NCBI RefSeq assembly: GCF_014646235.1
Contig: NZ_BMNB01000001.1
Coordinates: forward strand, 186,001 to 250,000
Source of the DNA: Micromonospora sonchi
GTDB lineage: Bacteria; Actinomycetota; Actinomycetes; Mycobacteriales; Micromonosporaceae
Length of the DNA stretch: 64,000 nt
Direction: 5' to 3'
The notes under the pieces were generated by a model. The model was given only the letters and a program-made list of their open reading frames with translations. It made no database searches and was not told the origin of the DNA. Position 1 is the first letter of the stretch, and every line of letters starts with the position of its first letter. The position numbers were made by a program, and so were the translations under genes. Shown one piece after another: positions 26,567-38,100 of this stretch.

Positions 26567-27272
26567 GTCACTGACCGCCCTGGTGGCCGTGGTGGGGCTC
26601 GTCCTCACCGCGGCCTGCGGGCCGAGCGGCGGAACCTCCCCGACGGGTGGCCGGGAGCGGCCGGCCACCACGTCGGCCGACCCGTTCAGCACCGACCCAG
26701 CGGTGACCGGGGAGCAACCCCTCTTCGATTTGGACCCTGAGCTCGAAGACCAGGTCGGCACGGTGCTGATCGGGCCGGCCGTGGATATCGACGGCGTTGC
26801 GGAGGTGTCACTCCAATCGCCGTACATGGACGACGTTCTATCCGGCGTTTGCGGGACCCAGAGGGGAAATGGCGTCTACGGAAGCGCCTTCGGGCAGCGC
26901 CGGGAGTGGAAGGCGTCCGGCCTGCGCATTCAACAGTTCGCCGCCGTGTGGGGCATCAAGTCCGCGGCCGACGCCGTCGCCCAGATCCGTAGCAGGCTTG
27001 GGTGCGGTACCTACCGAGATCGAGAAGGGCAGCATCGGGTTCTCGGCGAGCGGGAGCTTTCCCGCCTGAGCGGGCTCGACGACCAGCTGATGTTCTGCGA
27101 GGTGATCAACGAGAAGGGACCCGAGGGCTCGACCCACCTCTGCACCGTGCTCCTGGCCCGGGGTGAGATCGCCTCCCGGATCCAGGTCCGGGCCGCCACC
27201 GCCGAGCGGGCCGTGCAGGTCACCCGGGAACTGGCCGCTCCCGCAGCCCAGCGCCTCGCAGCCGTGTCGTGA
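26547..27272 (+). CDS. Lipoprotein overlapping the RHS gene (candidate partner or immunity)
   Basis: The 241-aa protein has a type II signal: Arg-Arg near the start, LTALVAVVGLVLTA, then the lipobox TAAC, so Cys is lipidated after cleavage and the protein is held outside the membrane. A Ser/Thr/Pro-rich linker follows. The folded part has one short motif (VCGTQRGNGVYGSAFGQRRE) and several cysteines. I do not recognise the family. Its ATG lies inside the last codons of the RHS gene in another frame, so it depends on the same transcript. Polymorphic toxin loci often place the immunity gene here. A lipid-anchored extracellular protein could protect the producer's surface or help display the RHS protein. 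Both roles are inference. Confidence 0.82.
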   Translation: MRRIAGKSLTALVAVVGLVLTAACGPSGGTSPTGGRERPATTSADPFSTDPAVTGEQPLFDLDPELEDQVGTVLIGPAVDIDGVAEVSLQSPYMDDVLSGVCGTQRGNGVYGSAFGQRREWKASGLRIQQFAAVWGIKSAADAVAQIRSRLGCGTYRDREGQHRVLGERELSRLSGLDDQLMFCEVINEKGPEGSTHLCTVLLARGEIASRIQVRAATAERAVQVTRELAAPAAQRLAAVS

Positions 27273-27303
27273 GGCAGACAACCGTGATGGGTTCCGTGGC
27301 GTC

Positions 27304-27324
27304 CGCTGGTTGAGTCGACCAGCG
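27304..27324 (+). terminator. Hairpin after the lipoprotein gene
   Basis: CGCTGGT pairs with ACCAGCG around TGAGTCG, 32 bp after the stop. There is no T run; termination is plausible but unproven. Confidence 0.4.
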
Positions 27325-28250
27325 GGCGCCGCTGAACGGGGCCAACAGGTCGGCCAAGCGAATGAAGCGAAGAATGCGACTTCGTCCCGGTCAGGACTGT
27401 GTGGAGCTACGCGACCGGCCGGACACCGGGCAGCGGTGAGAATTCACTGGCGCCGCACGCCATCCGGCAGCCACGAGACGCAAAGCTGCTCGGGTGGTGG
27501 GCCCGCTCGGGACCTGTAAGGGCACTCGACTGTTGACCACACGGCGACAGGCGGTGTTCGGGCTGGTGTGGTTTGGTAACCGTGCGTCGATATTTCCCAG
27601 CTCGTCGCCGGGTCTGGCCTGTCTCGGCACCTCCTACCGCTACCACGATGAGTAGGCCGGCCCGCACCACCTCACCCACTATGCAAAAGGACACTGGACT
27701 GAACACGCTCCGCCTTGCCGGACCTGTCAACATCGCCCACGCCCGCCGTGACCTACACGACCGCGCCGACACTTTCGCCGTCTACAACATCTAGCAAACT
27801 ATGATCAAAGCGGACATAGAAGAACAAGGCTGGGCCGTGGTAATCGGGCTGGCGCGTGCTCGTGGTCCGCACGCCGAAGGCCGCAAAGAACTCCCGGCTG
27901 GTGGGGTAGCCAGGGGCGTCTTCCTGCTAGAGGTCGCAGTGTGGGGCGTCATGATTTATGAGCACGGAGTGATGGGGGCGGTTGAGAAGTATCTGCAAGA
28001 TGCGGGAGTGCTTCCGCCTGCCAGTTATTGCCAAGTTGACCCGATGGCCTGCATCGCGTAGCGAGGTGTGGTGAACGTGGCGAGAGATGAGGTGGTTTCG
28101 GTGGTTGATGGTGGGCCTGAGCGGGATCGCATAGAGTGGATTGTCCTGCCGTCGTCTAGCGATGAGCCGCAGCTCCCGATGCCATGGAGCTTTGGTCCAC
28201 TGGGTGACGTCCTTTGGCTTGCGATGCCATCCTGTCGCCCTGATCTGGTC
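27325..28250. other. Degraded intergenic DNA with gene and IS debris
   Basis: I see no intact gene here. On the minus strand, about 27930 down to 27840 reads EDAPGYPTSREFFAAFGVRT with strong G/C third positions but follows an in-frame TAG, so it is a fragment of an unknown gene. A weak plus-strand frame from 28074 (VARDEVVSVVDGG) runs into the insertion element at 28251 and may be a gene cut by it. The 27325-27690 part has no recognisable coding signal. Base composition is less GC-rich than the flanks. Confidence 0.5.
27690..27837 (+). pseudogene. 3' remnant of an ISAs1-type transposase and element end
   Basis: LNTLRLAGPVNIAHARRDLH followed by ADTFAVYNI and a stop matches the transposase C-terminus at 28295 (LNTFRLAGRANMAYARRDMQ, ANTFAAYGI). 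The bases after the stop (AAACTATGATCAAAG onward) match the end of that element almost base for base, as far as GGGCC at about 27837. The orientation is opposite to the intact copy. Confidence 0.75.
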
Positions 28251-28294
28251 AGGGCCCGGCGTTGTTGTTCTATGTCCGGTTTGATCATGGTTTG

Positions 28295-29614
28295 CTAGAT
28301 GCCGTATGCGGCGAAGGTGTTGGCCCGGTCTTGCATGTCGCGGCGGGCGTAGGCCATGTTGGCGCGGCCGGCGAGGCGGAAGGTGTTCAGGACCAGGTTG
28401 CGCATGGCGGCCATGTTGCGGGGCGCGTTGCCGGTGCGTAGCTGGGAGTCGTCCTCGTGGAACGTCACATCGCGGGTCCAATGCAGACGATTCTCCACGA
28501 ACCAGTGTCCCCTCGCATAGGCATTGAGGTGTTCGGGGCCGGCCTGGGCGGCGGGGACGCTGACGATCCCGTGAACGATCTCCTTCCGGGTGCGCACCCC
28601 GTCGAGACCACCGGTGTCGCGGCGCAGCCGGAACACCTGCCGGGCGCCCGGGAACAGTCGGTCGTCGCAGTCGGCCACCCGCAGGGTCCGGTGCTCGGTA
28701 CGCCCGTGACCCTGATCGTCTGCCACGTGCGTCCGGTCGGCGAACTCGACGTCGGTCCCGGACAACAAGGCGTGTGCGGCCTGCAGCGCGAGCGGTTGAT
28801 TGCCCTTCAAGAACAGCATGTAGTGGGCGCTCAACGGCCCGGTGATCAGCCGGGCGGTCTTCTTGGTCGTGTGCAGGGCGTCCAACGTCAGCAGCATGCC
28901 GGCCACGTCCAACGGGCCGAGCAGATCACCAATCACCGCGTTCTCACCACGCTTGTCCGGGACCTGCCGCTGACCCAGGACCGCCGCCCGCTCGTGGGTG
29001 ACCGCGGCGACCAGGAACACCTTCGCGCCGTCCGCGGCACGGGCACCGTGCAACAGCTTCCCGTCGACCGCCACCGCAGGCAGTAGCCCCGCCGGTCTCG
29101 GGTGTGTCAACGCCCGGGTCGCGGCCCGGCGCTGTTCCCGCTCGACCGGCTCGTCCTCGGCCGTCGGAATCTGCGGGAGCGGGGCGCCCCCACGCACGAC
29201 ATCAGCGGCATAGCCGCAGGTCGCCGCGTCCAGAGCGTCACCATCGACGGCTTCCAGGACCCGCCGGAAGGTCCGCTCACTGGGCACCAGCCACCGGCCG
29301 GTCAACGGATTACGACGCGCCCCGAGCCGCTGCAACACCTCCTGCGGAGTCCGCGCCGCCCACTGCCGGATCGCGGTCACACCATCAATGCCCGCCACCA
29401 ACGTCGCGCACGCGGTCAACACCAGGATCACGACCAGCGGATGCCGCAACCCCCGCAACCGGCGCGGGTCCGGCACCTGCCGCAACCGATCCACCAGCGA
29501 CGACGCCACCACCAACGGGTCCACCACGTCCGGACCGGCGGCGAGCTCGGCCTCCCACAACGCCAGATCAGCCAGATGGTCAACAACACCCTCGATCAGG
29601 GAAGATGACAACAC
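28295..29614 (-). CDS. ISAs1-family DDE transposase (IS-A)
   Basis: The 439-aa protein has the N-terminal DDE_Tnp_1-associated region (RQVPDPRRLRGLRHPLVVIL) and the DDE core. The first acidic residue is in VAVDGKLLHGA, the second in LTLDALHTTK and the third in VENRLHWTRDVTFHED. The C-terminus has NLVLNTFRLAGRANMAYARR. The length is normal for the family and the frame is intact, so it may be active. GTG 29614 is the start used here. It is the same family as, but clearly diverged from, the intron-split transposase at 30732-34249. The equivalent intron target (AVDGKLLHGAR) is uninterrupted in this copy. Confidence 0.92.
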   Translation of the reverse strand: MLSSSLIEGVVDHLADLALWEAELAAGPDVVDPLVVASSLVDRLRQVPDPRRLRGLRHPLVVILVLTACATLVAGIDGVTAIRQWAARTPQEVLQRLGARRNPLTGRWLVPSERTFRRVLEAVDGDALDAATCGYAADVVRGGAPLPQIPTAEDEPVEREQRRAATRALTHPRPAGLLPAVAVDGKLLHGARAADGAKVFLVAAVTHERAAVLGQRQVPDKRGENAVIGDLLGPLDVAGMLLTLDALHTTKKTARLITGPLSAHYMLFLKGNQPLALQAAHALLSGTDVEFADRTHVADDQGHGRTEHRTLRVADCDDRLFPGARQVFRLRRDTGGLDGVRTRKEIVHGIVSVPAAQAGPEHLNAYARGHWFVENRLHWTRDVTFHEDDSQLRTGNAPRNMAAMRNLVLNTFRLAGRANMAYARRDMQDRANTFAAYGI

Positions 29615-29676
29615 GAGCGCGACTCCAAGGATGATCTTCAGGCTTCAGCACCCGAAAGATCACCAGAGTCGCGCTC
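29615..29676. repeat. Inverted repeat upstream of the IS-A transposase
   Basis: GAGCGCGACTC (29615-29625) and GAGTCGCGCTC (29666-29676) are perfect 11-bp inverted arms with a 40-bp spacer, directly before the transposase start. It may act as a translation or transcription block protecting the IS from read-through. Confidence 0.6.
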
Positions 29677-29750
29677 GTCCCACAACTCCTACCTCTACCC
29701 GACCCCCAACACGGACAAAACACCTCATACGGCAACAACGCCGGGGCCCT

Positions 29751-30582
29751 GGTGGCACCTCCGGGGCGATGACGGCTCGCGCATCGAACGCAGGACCGGT
29801 GCGACCAACGGTGACAACGACGGTGAACACTGGGTCGTCACGACCGGTGATGGCGTGCAGTACTGGTTCGGCCGGAACCGCTTGCCTGGTTGGACCTCCG
29901 GCAAGCCGGTGACCAACTCCACGTGGACGGTGCCGGTGTTCGGCAACGAACCCGGCGAGCCCTGTCATGCTGCGGCGTTCGGCAACTCGGATTGCATGCA
30001 GGCATGGCGGTGGAATCTCGACTACGTCGTTGACCCTTCTGGCAACTCTGCCTCCTACTGGTACGAGCGGGAGACGAACAAGTACGGCCGTAACCTGGAC
30101 CCTGCCGATGACGCCACCTATCACCGTGGCGGCTGGCTGGACCGAATCGACTACGGAACCCGTCAGATCAACGGGGTCGACTCGGTACTGAACACGAACG
30201 CGCCGATGCGGGTCAGTCTCGGCGTCGCCGATCGATGCCTGACTGACTGCGCCACCCGTGACGAGGCGCACTGGCCGGACACCCCGTGGGACATGGCCTG
30301 CTCGGCGACGTCGTGTCCGGACAAGTTCTACCCCACGTTCTGGTCCACCAAGCGACTCTCCACCATCACCACCCAGGTGCGCAGTGGCACCGGCTATCGA
30401 AACGTGGAGCGCTGGACGCTCACCCACACGTTCCCGGACCCGGGCGACGGCACCCGCGCCGGGCTCTGGCTCGACAAGGTGTCCCACGCCGGCCTCGCCG
30501 GGGGCAGTGTCTCCGTCCCGGACGTCGAGTTCACTCCGGTCCAGATGCCCAACCGGGTCGACGCGATCGGCGATTTCGCTGC
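29751..30582 (+). pseudogene. Fragment of a second RHS gene
   Basis: The frame from 29753 reads WHLRGDDGSRIERRTGATNG and continues to VEFTPVQMPNRVDAIGDFAA. It aligns with the region at about 21374-22200 of the intact RHS gene (WHLRNDDGSRIERRTGASNG through VEFTPVQMSNRVDTIDFAAA). Only a middle segment survives, about 277 residues, without signal peptide, YD repeats, core or tip. Homology starts at the end of IS-A and stops at the left inverted repeat of the next element; the frame then runs into that element and ends at 30616. The changes are mostly substitutions, so it is a diverged paralogue rather than a recent copy. Confidence 0.88.
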
Positions 30583-30731
30583 AGGGCCGTTGCGTTCTCG
30601 CTCGGCAGGCCGGTGAGCTGGGATGATGCTGGGTGATTGGCTTGTGTGGGAGGCGGTTGAAGCGGGTGAAGCCCTCAAGGTGATCATGGAGTTTCTCTAG
30701 GACTGCACGACACCGAGGACTCCACCCGCAG

Positions 30732-31166
30732 ATGTCATCATCCCTGATCTCCGTACTGACTGTGACAACCCCCAGCGGTGAGACGCCACCACCGCCGATC
30801 ACCGAGGGTGAACGTCGTGGGCTCCTGGACGCTGTCAGCGTTATCCCGGACCCGCGTAATCCGCACGGAGTGCGGTATCCCCTGGCCGCGTTGCTGACCG
30901 TCGCGGTCTGCGCGGTCCTGGCCGGCGCCACGTCGTTCGCCGCGATCGCCGACTGGCTGTACGACCTGGACGAGGCGGACCAGCAGCGGCTCGGGTTCAC
31001 CCGGGGCGTGCCGGCCGGCACCACGGTGTGGCGTCTGCTGATCCGCCTGGACGCCACTGTGATCAGCAAGGTTCTGGCCGGCTGGCTGCGCACCCGGACG
31101 CCACCGGTGACCGCTCGGCCGCGCCGCTACCAGACGGTGATCGCCGTGGACGGCAAAACCCTGCGT
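30732..31166 (+). CDS. ISAs1-family transposase, 5' exon (IS-B)
   Basis: These 145 codons encode the N-terminal part of a transposase: VIPDPRNPHGVRYPLAALLT is the DDE_Tnp_1-associated region and VIAVDGKTLR holds the first catalytic Asp. The frame breaks at the group II intron after Arg145 (codon CGT, 31164-31166). Joined to the exon at 33473 it reads KTLRGARLPDGRQTHLL, the family sequence, giving 403 aa. Unspliced, the frame runs 20 codons into the intron and stops at 31226. A functional transposase therefore depends on RNA splicing. Confidence 0.88.
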
Positions 31167-31818
31167 GTGCGACACGAGGTCGCATGTGTTGAGTGGATCA
31201 CGGTGGAGGAGGTGCCCTTGTGGTGACGTGATCCCCGGTTCGTGCTCGGTGGCCGGTCTCCTCTCTGGCGTGCGTCGCGGGTGACTGCGGGGTGCGGAGC
31301 CCAGAGTTCAAGCCGAAGGGTCCTCGTTCCTCCCGGGGGCTACGGGTGAGGAGAAGTACGGGCGGGCGAACGTGAGTGAACCCTTGGTTGATGCCTCGTC
31401 ATCTTGAAGGTCCGGGTGGAGGGAAGCGGGACCGGGCCGAGATCAGGGACTCGCCGTTGAGAAGCGGCGGATGCCGACGATGGAACGGAGCGTTGTCGGG
31501 TGAGCACCATCGTCCCCGGGGTACAGAGGGCGCCCAATCCGTGCGTGTCTCATACATGCGGAACGTGGAAACCCCGTCCGGGTCCAGCCTCAGCGGCTGG
31601 TAGGCCGACCGTGAGGAAGGCGGAAGCCCTGGCCGGGAACAGGATGACCCGAGAAGCGAAGGCCGGTATGCCGAAAGGCGACGGGAAGGGCATCACAAGA
31701 TGCGGCCGCCTCCTGGCCGTGTGGTGTCGAACCGACCGGATACGGGCAGCGCCGCGATGTCGTTGCGGTGACGCTCGGCCCGAGAGGGAGCCCACGCGGG
31801 TCAGGTGAGTCTGTGGGG

Positions 31819-33472
<1,654 letters not shown>

Positions 33473-34249
33473 GGCGCACGCCTGCCCGACGGCCGGCAGA
33501 CGCATCTGCTGTCGGCGCTGGACACCAGTACCGGCATCGTCTTGGCCCAGGTCACCGTCGACACGAAGAGCAACGAGATCCCCGCCTTCACCCCACTGCT
33601 CGACGCCGTGCAGGCCGTGCTCGGCAGTCTCACCGATGTCCTGTTCGTCGCCGACGCCATGCACACCCAGACCGGCCACGCCGAGCAGATCACCGGCCGT
33701 GGAGCACATCTGCTACTGCAGGCCAAGGGCAACCAGCCCACCCTGTTCGCCCAACTCAAAGCTGTTCCCTGGGCGCAGATCCCGGTCGGTGACCGCACCC
33801 GCGAGCGCGGTCACGGGCGCACAGAGACCCGCACCGTCAAAGCCGTCACCCTGCACACCCCGGGCGGGATCGCATTCCCGCACGCTCAGCAAGCCGTCCG
33901 GATCACCCGTACCCGCACCACCGGCGGCAAGACCAGCCGCGAGACCGCCTACCTGGTCACATCCCTACCCGCCGCCGACGCCCAACCCGCTGACCTGCAG
34001 AAATGGGCAAGAGCGGAATGGCTGATCGAAAACCAGATCCACAACGTACGAGATGTGACATTCCGTGAAGATCTTCACCAGGCCCGCACCGGCACCGGAC
34101 CCGCCATCATGGCCACCCTGCGTAACACCGCCATCGGCTGGCACCGCATCCACGGCGAACCCAACATCGCCCGCGCCAACCGACGCGCCGACCGCCGCTC
34201 ACACGACCTCATAACCGCCGTGACCAGCAGTTACCCCAGAACGCAATAG
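33473..34249 (+). CDS. ISAs1-family transposase, 3' exon (IS-B)
   Basis: These 258 codons complete the transposase begun at 30732. GARLPDGRQTHLLSALDTST follows the intron, the second acidic residue is in LFVADAMHTQTGH, and the third is in IENQIHNVRDVTFREDLHQA. The exon has no start codon of its own with a ribosome site, so it is expressed only after intron removal. The stop TAG (34247-34249) lies within the right inverted repeat. Confidence 0.88.
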   Translation, partial: GARLPDGRQTHLLSALDTSTGIVLAQVTVDTKSNEIPAFTPLLDAVQAVLGSLTDVLFVADAMHTQTGHAEQITGRGAHLLLQAKGNQPTLFAQLKAVPWAQIPVGDRTRERGHGRTETRTVKAVTLHTPGGIAFPHAQQAVRITRTRTTGGKTSRETAYLVTSLPAADAQPADLQKWARAEWLIENQIHNVRDVTFREDLHQARTGTGPAIMATLRNTAIGWHRIHGEPNIARANRRADRRSHDLITAVTSSYPRTQ

Positions 34250-34254
34250 CCCTG

Positions 34255-34971
34255 ACCCGGGAACGCCCACCGATCGGGTTGATCGAGCTCCTCGGTCACC
34301 AGGTGTGGCTGGGTTGGGTGATGATCGCCGCGTTGTCCGTCACGATGGTGCCGGCGATTCTGCTCGGCCGCGCCAAGCAGCGCATCGCTCGGCAGCTGCA
34401 CGACAAGGTGCTCTACGCGGACGCGGAGATGAACCGTGCCGACTGGTTGACCGCCGGTGCGGCGATCCTCGGCATTCTCGGCATTCTCGGCATCGGCGCC
34501 GGGCTGTGGTGGGCCGACGCCGTCGCTGCGCTGGTCATCGGCGCCGACATCGTCCGCGACGGCCTGCGCACCTCCCGCAGCGCGGTGGCCAACCTGATGG
34601 ACGATCGCCCCCGCATCGTGGACGGCAGCCGTCCTCACCCACTGCGGGACGATCTGCTGACCGCCGTCCTCGACCATGACTGGGTCGCCGACGCGTGGCT
34701 ACGCCTGCGCGAGGAGGGCCACGTGTTCGTCGGTGAGCTGCTCGTCGTCCCCACACCCGGCACCGACCGCCTGGTCCAACGACTTGAGGACCTGGGGACT
34801 TTCGCCCGGACCTTCGACTGGCGGATGCACGACCTCGTCGTCGCCCCGGTCAGTCGCATCGAAGGGGTCACCGAGGACCGGGACCGGTCCGTGATGATCG
34901 GGCCACCCCGCCCGAGGGTAGGCGATGCGACCGATCAGCCGACCGAGTCTGACTCCGCGCGCCCACAGTGA
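34255..34971 (+). pseudogene. 5'-truncated cation diffusion facilitator-type transporter
   Basis: The frame opens at the border of the insertion element and reads GHQVWLGWVMIAALS, then ARQLHDKVLYADAEMNRADW and GIGAGLWWADAVAALVIGAD. These match the later transmembrane helices and cytosolic linker of cation diffusion facilitator (CDF) proteins, which export Zn2+ or similar divalent ions. The C-terminal 90 residues resemble the regulatory cytosolic domain (GHVFVGELLVVP). The N-terminal helices, with the first half of the metal site, are missing. Loss fits a deletion mediated by the adjacent IS. ATG 34279 or a later start may give a short product, but transport is unlikely. Confidence 0.75.
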
Positions 34972-35056
34972 CACCAGCCGATCAAATGTCGCCCGCCGGC
35001 CGCCCCGTGTCGCTGGGGGCGGTGATCAGGGTGGCGTCCAGATCGATGACAAACCC

Positions 35057-35085
35057 TTGACGGTGCAACTTGTTGCGTCAACAAT
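35057..35085 (+). promoter_or_regulatory. Candidate promoter of the double-GH43 gene
   Basis: TTGACG (35057-35062) and AACAAT (35080-35085) are separated by 17 bp, a good vegetative-type promoter. A 6-bp inverted repeat TTGTTG-CGT-CAACAA (35070-35084) overlaps the spacer and -10. The rest of the 157-bp gap (34972-35128) shows nothing more apart from the operator. Confidence 0.5.
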
Positions 35086-35092
35086 TCGTGTT

Positions 35093-35106
35093 TGTTAACG
35101 CTCACA
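35093..35106 (+). promoter_or_regulatory. Candidate LacI-family operator
   Basis: TGTTAACGCTCACA differs from the symmetric LacI-type site TGTGAGCGCTCACA at two positions and has the central CG. It lies about where transcription would begin. Sugar-responsive repressors of this type commonly control secreted glycosidases in actinobacteria. No lacI gene is in the window. Confidence 0.5.
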
Positions 35107-35128
35107 TCCGCTGATCCGAGGGCCGTCC

Positions 35129-38100
35129 ATGCGACCTGCGTTGTTCCACCCCCGGAAACCCCTCACCACCGATGCCCCGCCACGACGTCTGACCAGCCAA
35201 CTCGTCGCCGCGGTGACGATCGCGCTGACCGCCGGGCTGCTGCCGGCCACACCGGCGCGAGCCGCCCCCGCCGCTGACGTCACCGCGGGCCTGGTGCTCC
35301 GCTACGACCTCGACCAGAGCGCCGGCACGACGGTGACCGACACGTCCGGCCACGGCCGGCACGGCACGCTCATCGGTGGCGGCACCTGGACCGACCAGCA
35401 TGGACTCCGGCTCGACGGCGTCGACGACCACGTCCGCCTGCCGAACAACATCATGAACGGCCTGTCGTCGATCACTGTCTCCGTCGACGTGTACGTCGAG
35501 CCCGACCAGCAGACCCCGTACTTCATCTGGGGGTTGGGCAACCCGGCGACCTCGAACTCCGGCACCGGGTACCTCTTCGCCAGCGGTGACGCCTTCCGGG
35601 CGGCCATCACCACCACCAACTGGTCGGGCGAACGGGTGACCGCCAAGGGCGGCAACCTGGCCCGTGGTGTGTGGAAGTCCGTCACGTACACCCAGACCGG
35701 CACCACCGGCACCCTCTACGAGGACGGTGTCCAGGTCGCGCGGAACACCGACGTCACCGTGCTGCCCAGCGACGTCGGCAACGGTGCGACCACCACCAAC
35801 TACCTCGGCCGCTCCACCTACACCACCGACCGTCTCCTGCGTGGCCAGGTGGCCAACTTCCGCATCTACGACCGGGCGTTGGCTGCCGACGAGGTGGCGA
35901 CGATCGCGCTGCCGGACACCACCCGGGTCGCCCGCGATGCCGCCGCCCTGGACCTGGGCGACCTCTCTGCGGTGACCAGTGGGCTCACCCTGCCCGGCCG
36001 GGGTGGCTACGGTGCGGCGATCACCTGGACGTCCAGCCGTCCCACGACGATCAGCCCGGCCGGCGCGGTGACCCGCCCCACCGCCGCTGACGGGCCGGCG
36101 ACGGTCACCCTGACCGCCACGCTGAGCCGGGGCACCGCCACCGATACGAAGACCTTCACCGCCACCGTGCTGCCCGAAGAGTCGGACCAGAGCCGGGCCG
36201 CCGCGGCCGCCGCCGCGCTGTCGCTGGTGCACGCCGACGACGTACGCGGAAATCTCACCATGCCCACCAGCGGCCTGCACGGGGCCACCATCACCTGGCG
36301 TTCCGCCCGGCCGGCGGTGGTCGCGCCGGACGGCGTGGTCAACCGCCCGGCGCACGGCACCGGCGACGTGCCGGTGACCGTCACGGCCACGGTCGCCGTC
36401 GGAGCGGCTCGGGTCGAGCGGGCCATCGAGCTGACCGTCCGGGAACTGCCCGCGCCCGCGCCGTACGCCGGGTACGCGTTCAGCTACTTCACTGGCAACT
36501 CGATCGAGGGCGAAAAGATCTACTTCGCCGCCAGCCAAGGCAACAACGCACTACAGTGGACCGAACTCAACGGTGGTCGGCCCACGCTGGAGTCCACCTT
36601 CGGCACCCGGGGCCTGCGCGACCCGTTCCTGATCCGCAGCCCGGAGGGAGACCGGTTCTTCCTCATCGCCACCGACCTGTCCATCGGTCGCAACGGGGAC
36701 TGGGACGCCGCGCAGCGGCACGGCAGCCGCTACCTGGAGGTGTGGGAGTCCACCGACCTGGTCAACTGGTCCGAGCAGCGGCACGTGCAGGTTTCCCCGC
36801 CGACCGCCGGCAACACCTGGGCACCCGAGGCGTACTGGGACGACGAGCGGGGTGAGTTCCTCGTCTTCTGGGCCTCCAAGCTGTACGCCGAGAGCGACCC
36901 GAACCACACCGGCAACACCTACAACCGGATGCTCGCGGCCACCACCCGGGACTTCGTCACCTTCGCGCCGGCCACCGTCTGGCAGGACCGGGGCGAGTCC
37001 CGGATCGACTCCACGGTGATCAAGGAGGACGACACCTACTACCGGTTCACCAAGGACGAGGGTGGTGGCGGCACCGGCTGCTCCGACATCATCCAGGAGA
37101 AGGCGAGCTCGCTGACCGCCGTCGACCTGCCCGGCCAGCCCGCCTGGAGTCGGATCACGGCCTGCATCGGCCGCAACGCCGGCACCTCCGCGGTGGAAGG
37201 CCCGACGGTGTTCAAGGCCAACCCGGGCGACACCTCGGGGTCGAAGTACTACCTCTTCGTCGACGAGTACGGCGGCCGGGGCTATATCCCGCTCGGCACC
37301 GACGACCTGGAGAACCCGACGTGGCGGGTGCCGGCCAGCTACCGCCTGCCGGCCAGCCCACGACACGGCACGGTCATCCCGGTCACGAAGGCCGAACTCG
37401 ACGCCCTCACCGACGCCCCACCGCCGGTACGGGCCAACGAGGACGGTCTGGTCCTGCGCTACCCGCTCAACCAGAGCAGCGGGGACACCGTCACCGACGC
37501 CTCCGGCAACGGCTACCACGGCACCCTCTCCGGTGACGCCGGCTGGCGCGATGGGGCGCTGAACCTCGGCGGCACCGACGGACACGTCGACCTGCCCGAC
37601 AACATCATGGCCGGGCTGGGCGAGATCACCGTGTCTGTCCAGGTCAACATCGCCAGCGACCAGGGCACGCCGTACTTCATCTGGGGCCTGGGCAACACCT
37701 CCGATGGAGCCGGCAACGGCTACCTCTTCACCACCGGCAACAACTACCGGACCTCGCTGGCGACGGGGAACTGGACCACCGAGGAGACCGTCACCAACGG
37801 CTCCGCCCTGCCGCGAGCAGTGTGGAAGACGTTGACGTACACCCTCAACCGCGCCGGGATCGCCCGGCTCTACCTCGACGGAGTGCGGGTCGCCGAACGG
37901 ACCGGGGTGGTCAACCGGCCCGGTGACATCGGGGGTGGGTGGACCACCGCCAACTACCTCGGCCGCTCCCAGTACACCTCCGACCGTTACCTCAAGGGCC
38001 AGGTCCGCGACTTCGCGATCTACAACCGGGCGCTCAGCGACGCCGAGGTGGCCGGGCTCGGCGGCAACGGCACCGCCATCGTCGCGGTGGACCTGGACAG

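Larger units (their letters stand above)
28251..29750 (-). mobile_element. ISAs1-type insertion sequence, complete (IS-A)
   Basis: The element is about 1500 bp. Its left end reads AGGGCCCGGCGTTGTTG (from 28251) and its right end, reverse-complemented, reads AGGGCCCCGGCGTTGTTG (ending at 29750); these are inverted repeats differing by one base insertion. It contains one transposase gene. No matching direct repeat is seen at the two flanks, so a simple insertion with target duplication is not supported. The right flank is a fragment of an RHS gene, starting at the next base. Confidence 0.8.

Noticed and set aside
27801..28061. Plus-strand 86-codon frame
   Set aside because: Its first codons are the IS remnant end, and the stronger coding signal in part of it is on the minus strand.
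31165..31169. GTGTG at 31165 as the intron 5' end
   Set aside because: It fits the consensus, but starting at 31167 is needed for the phase-0 junction that restores the transposase sequence.
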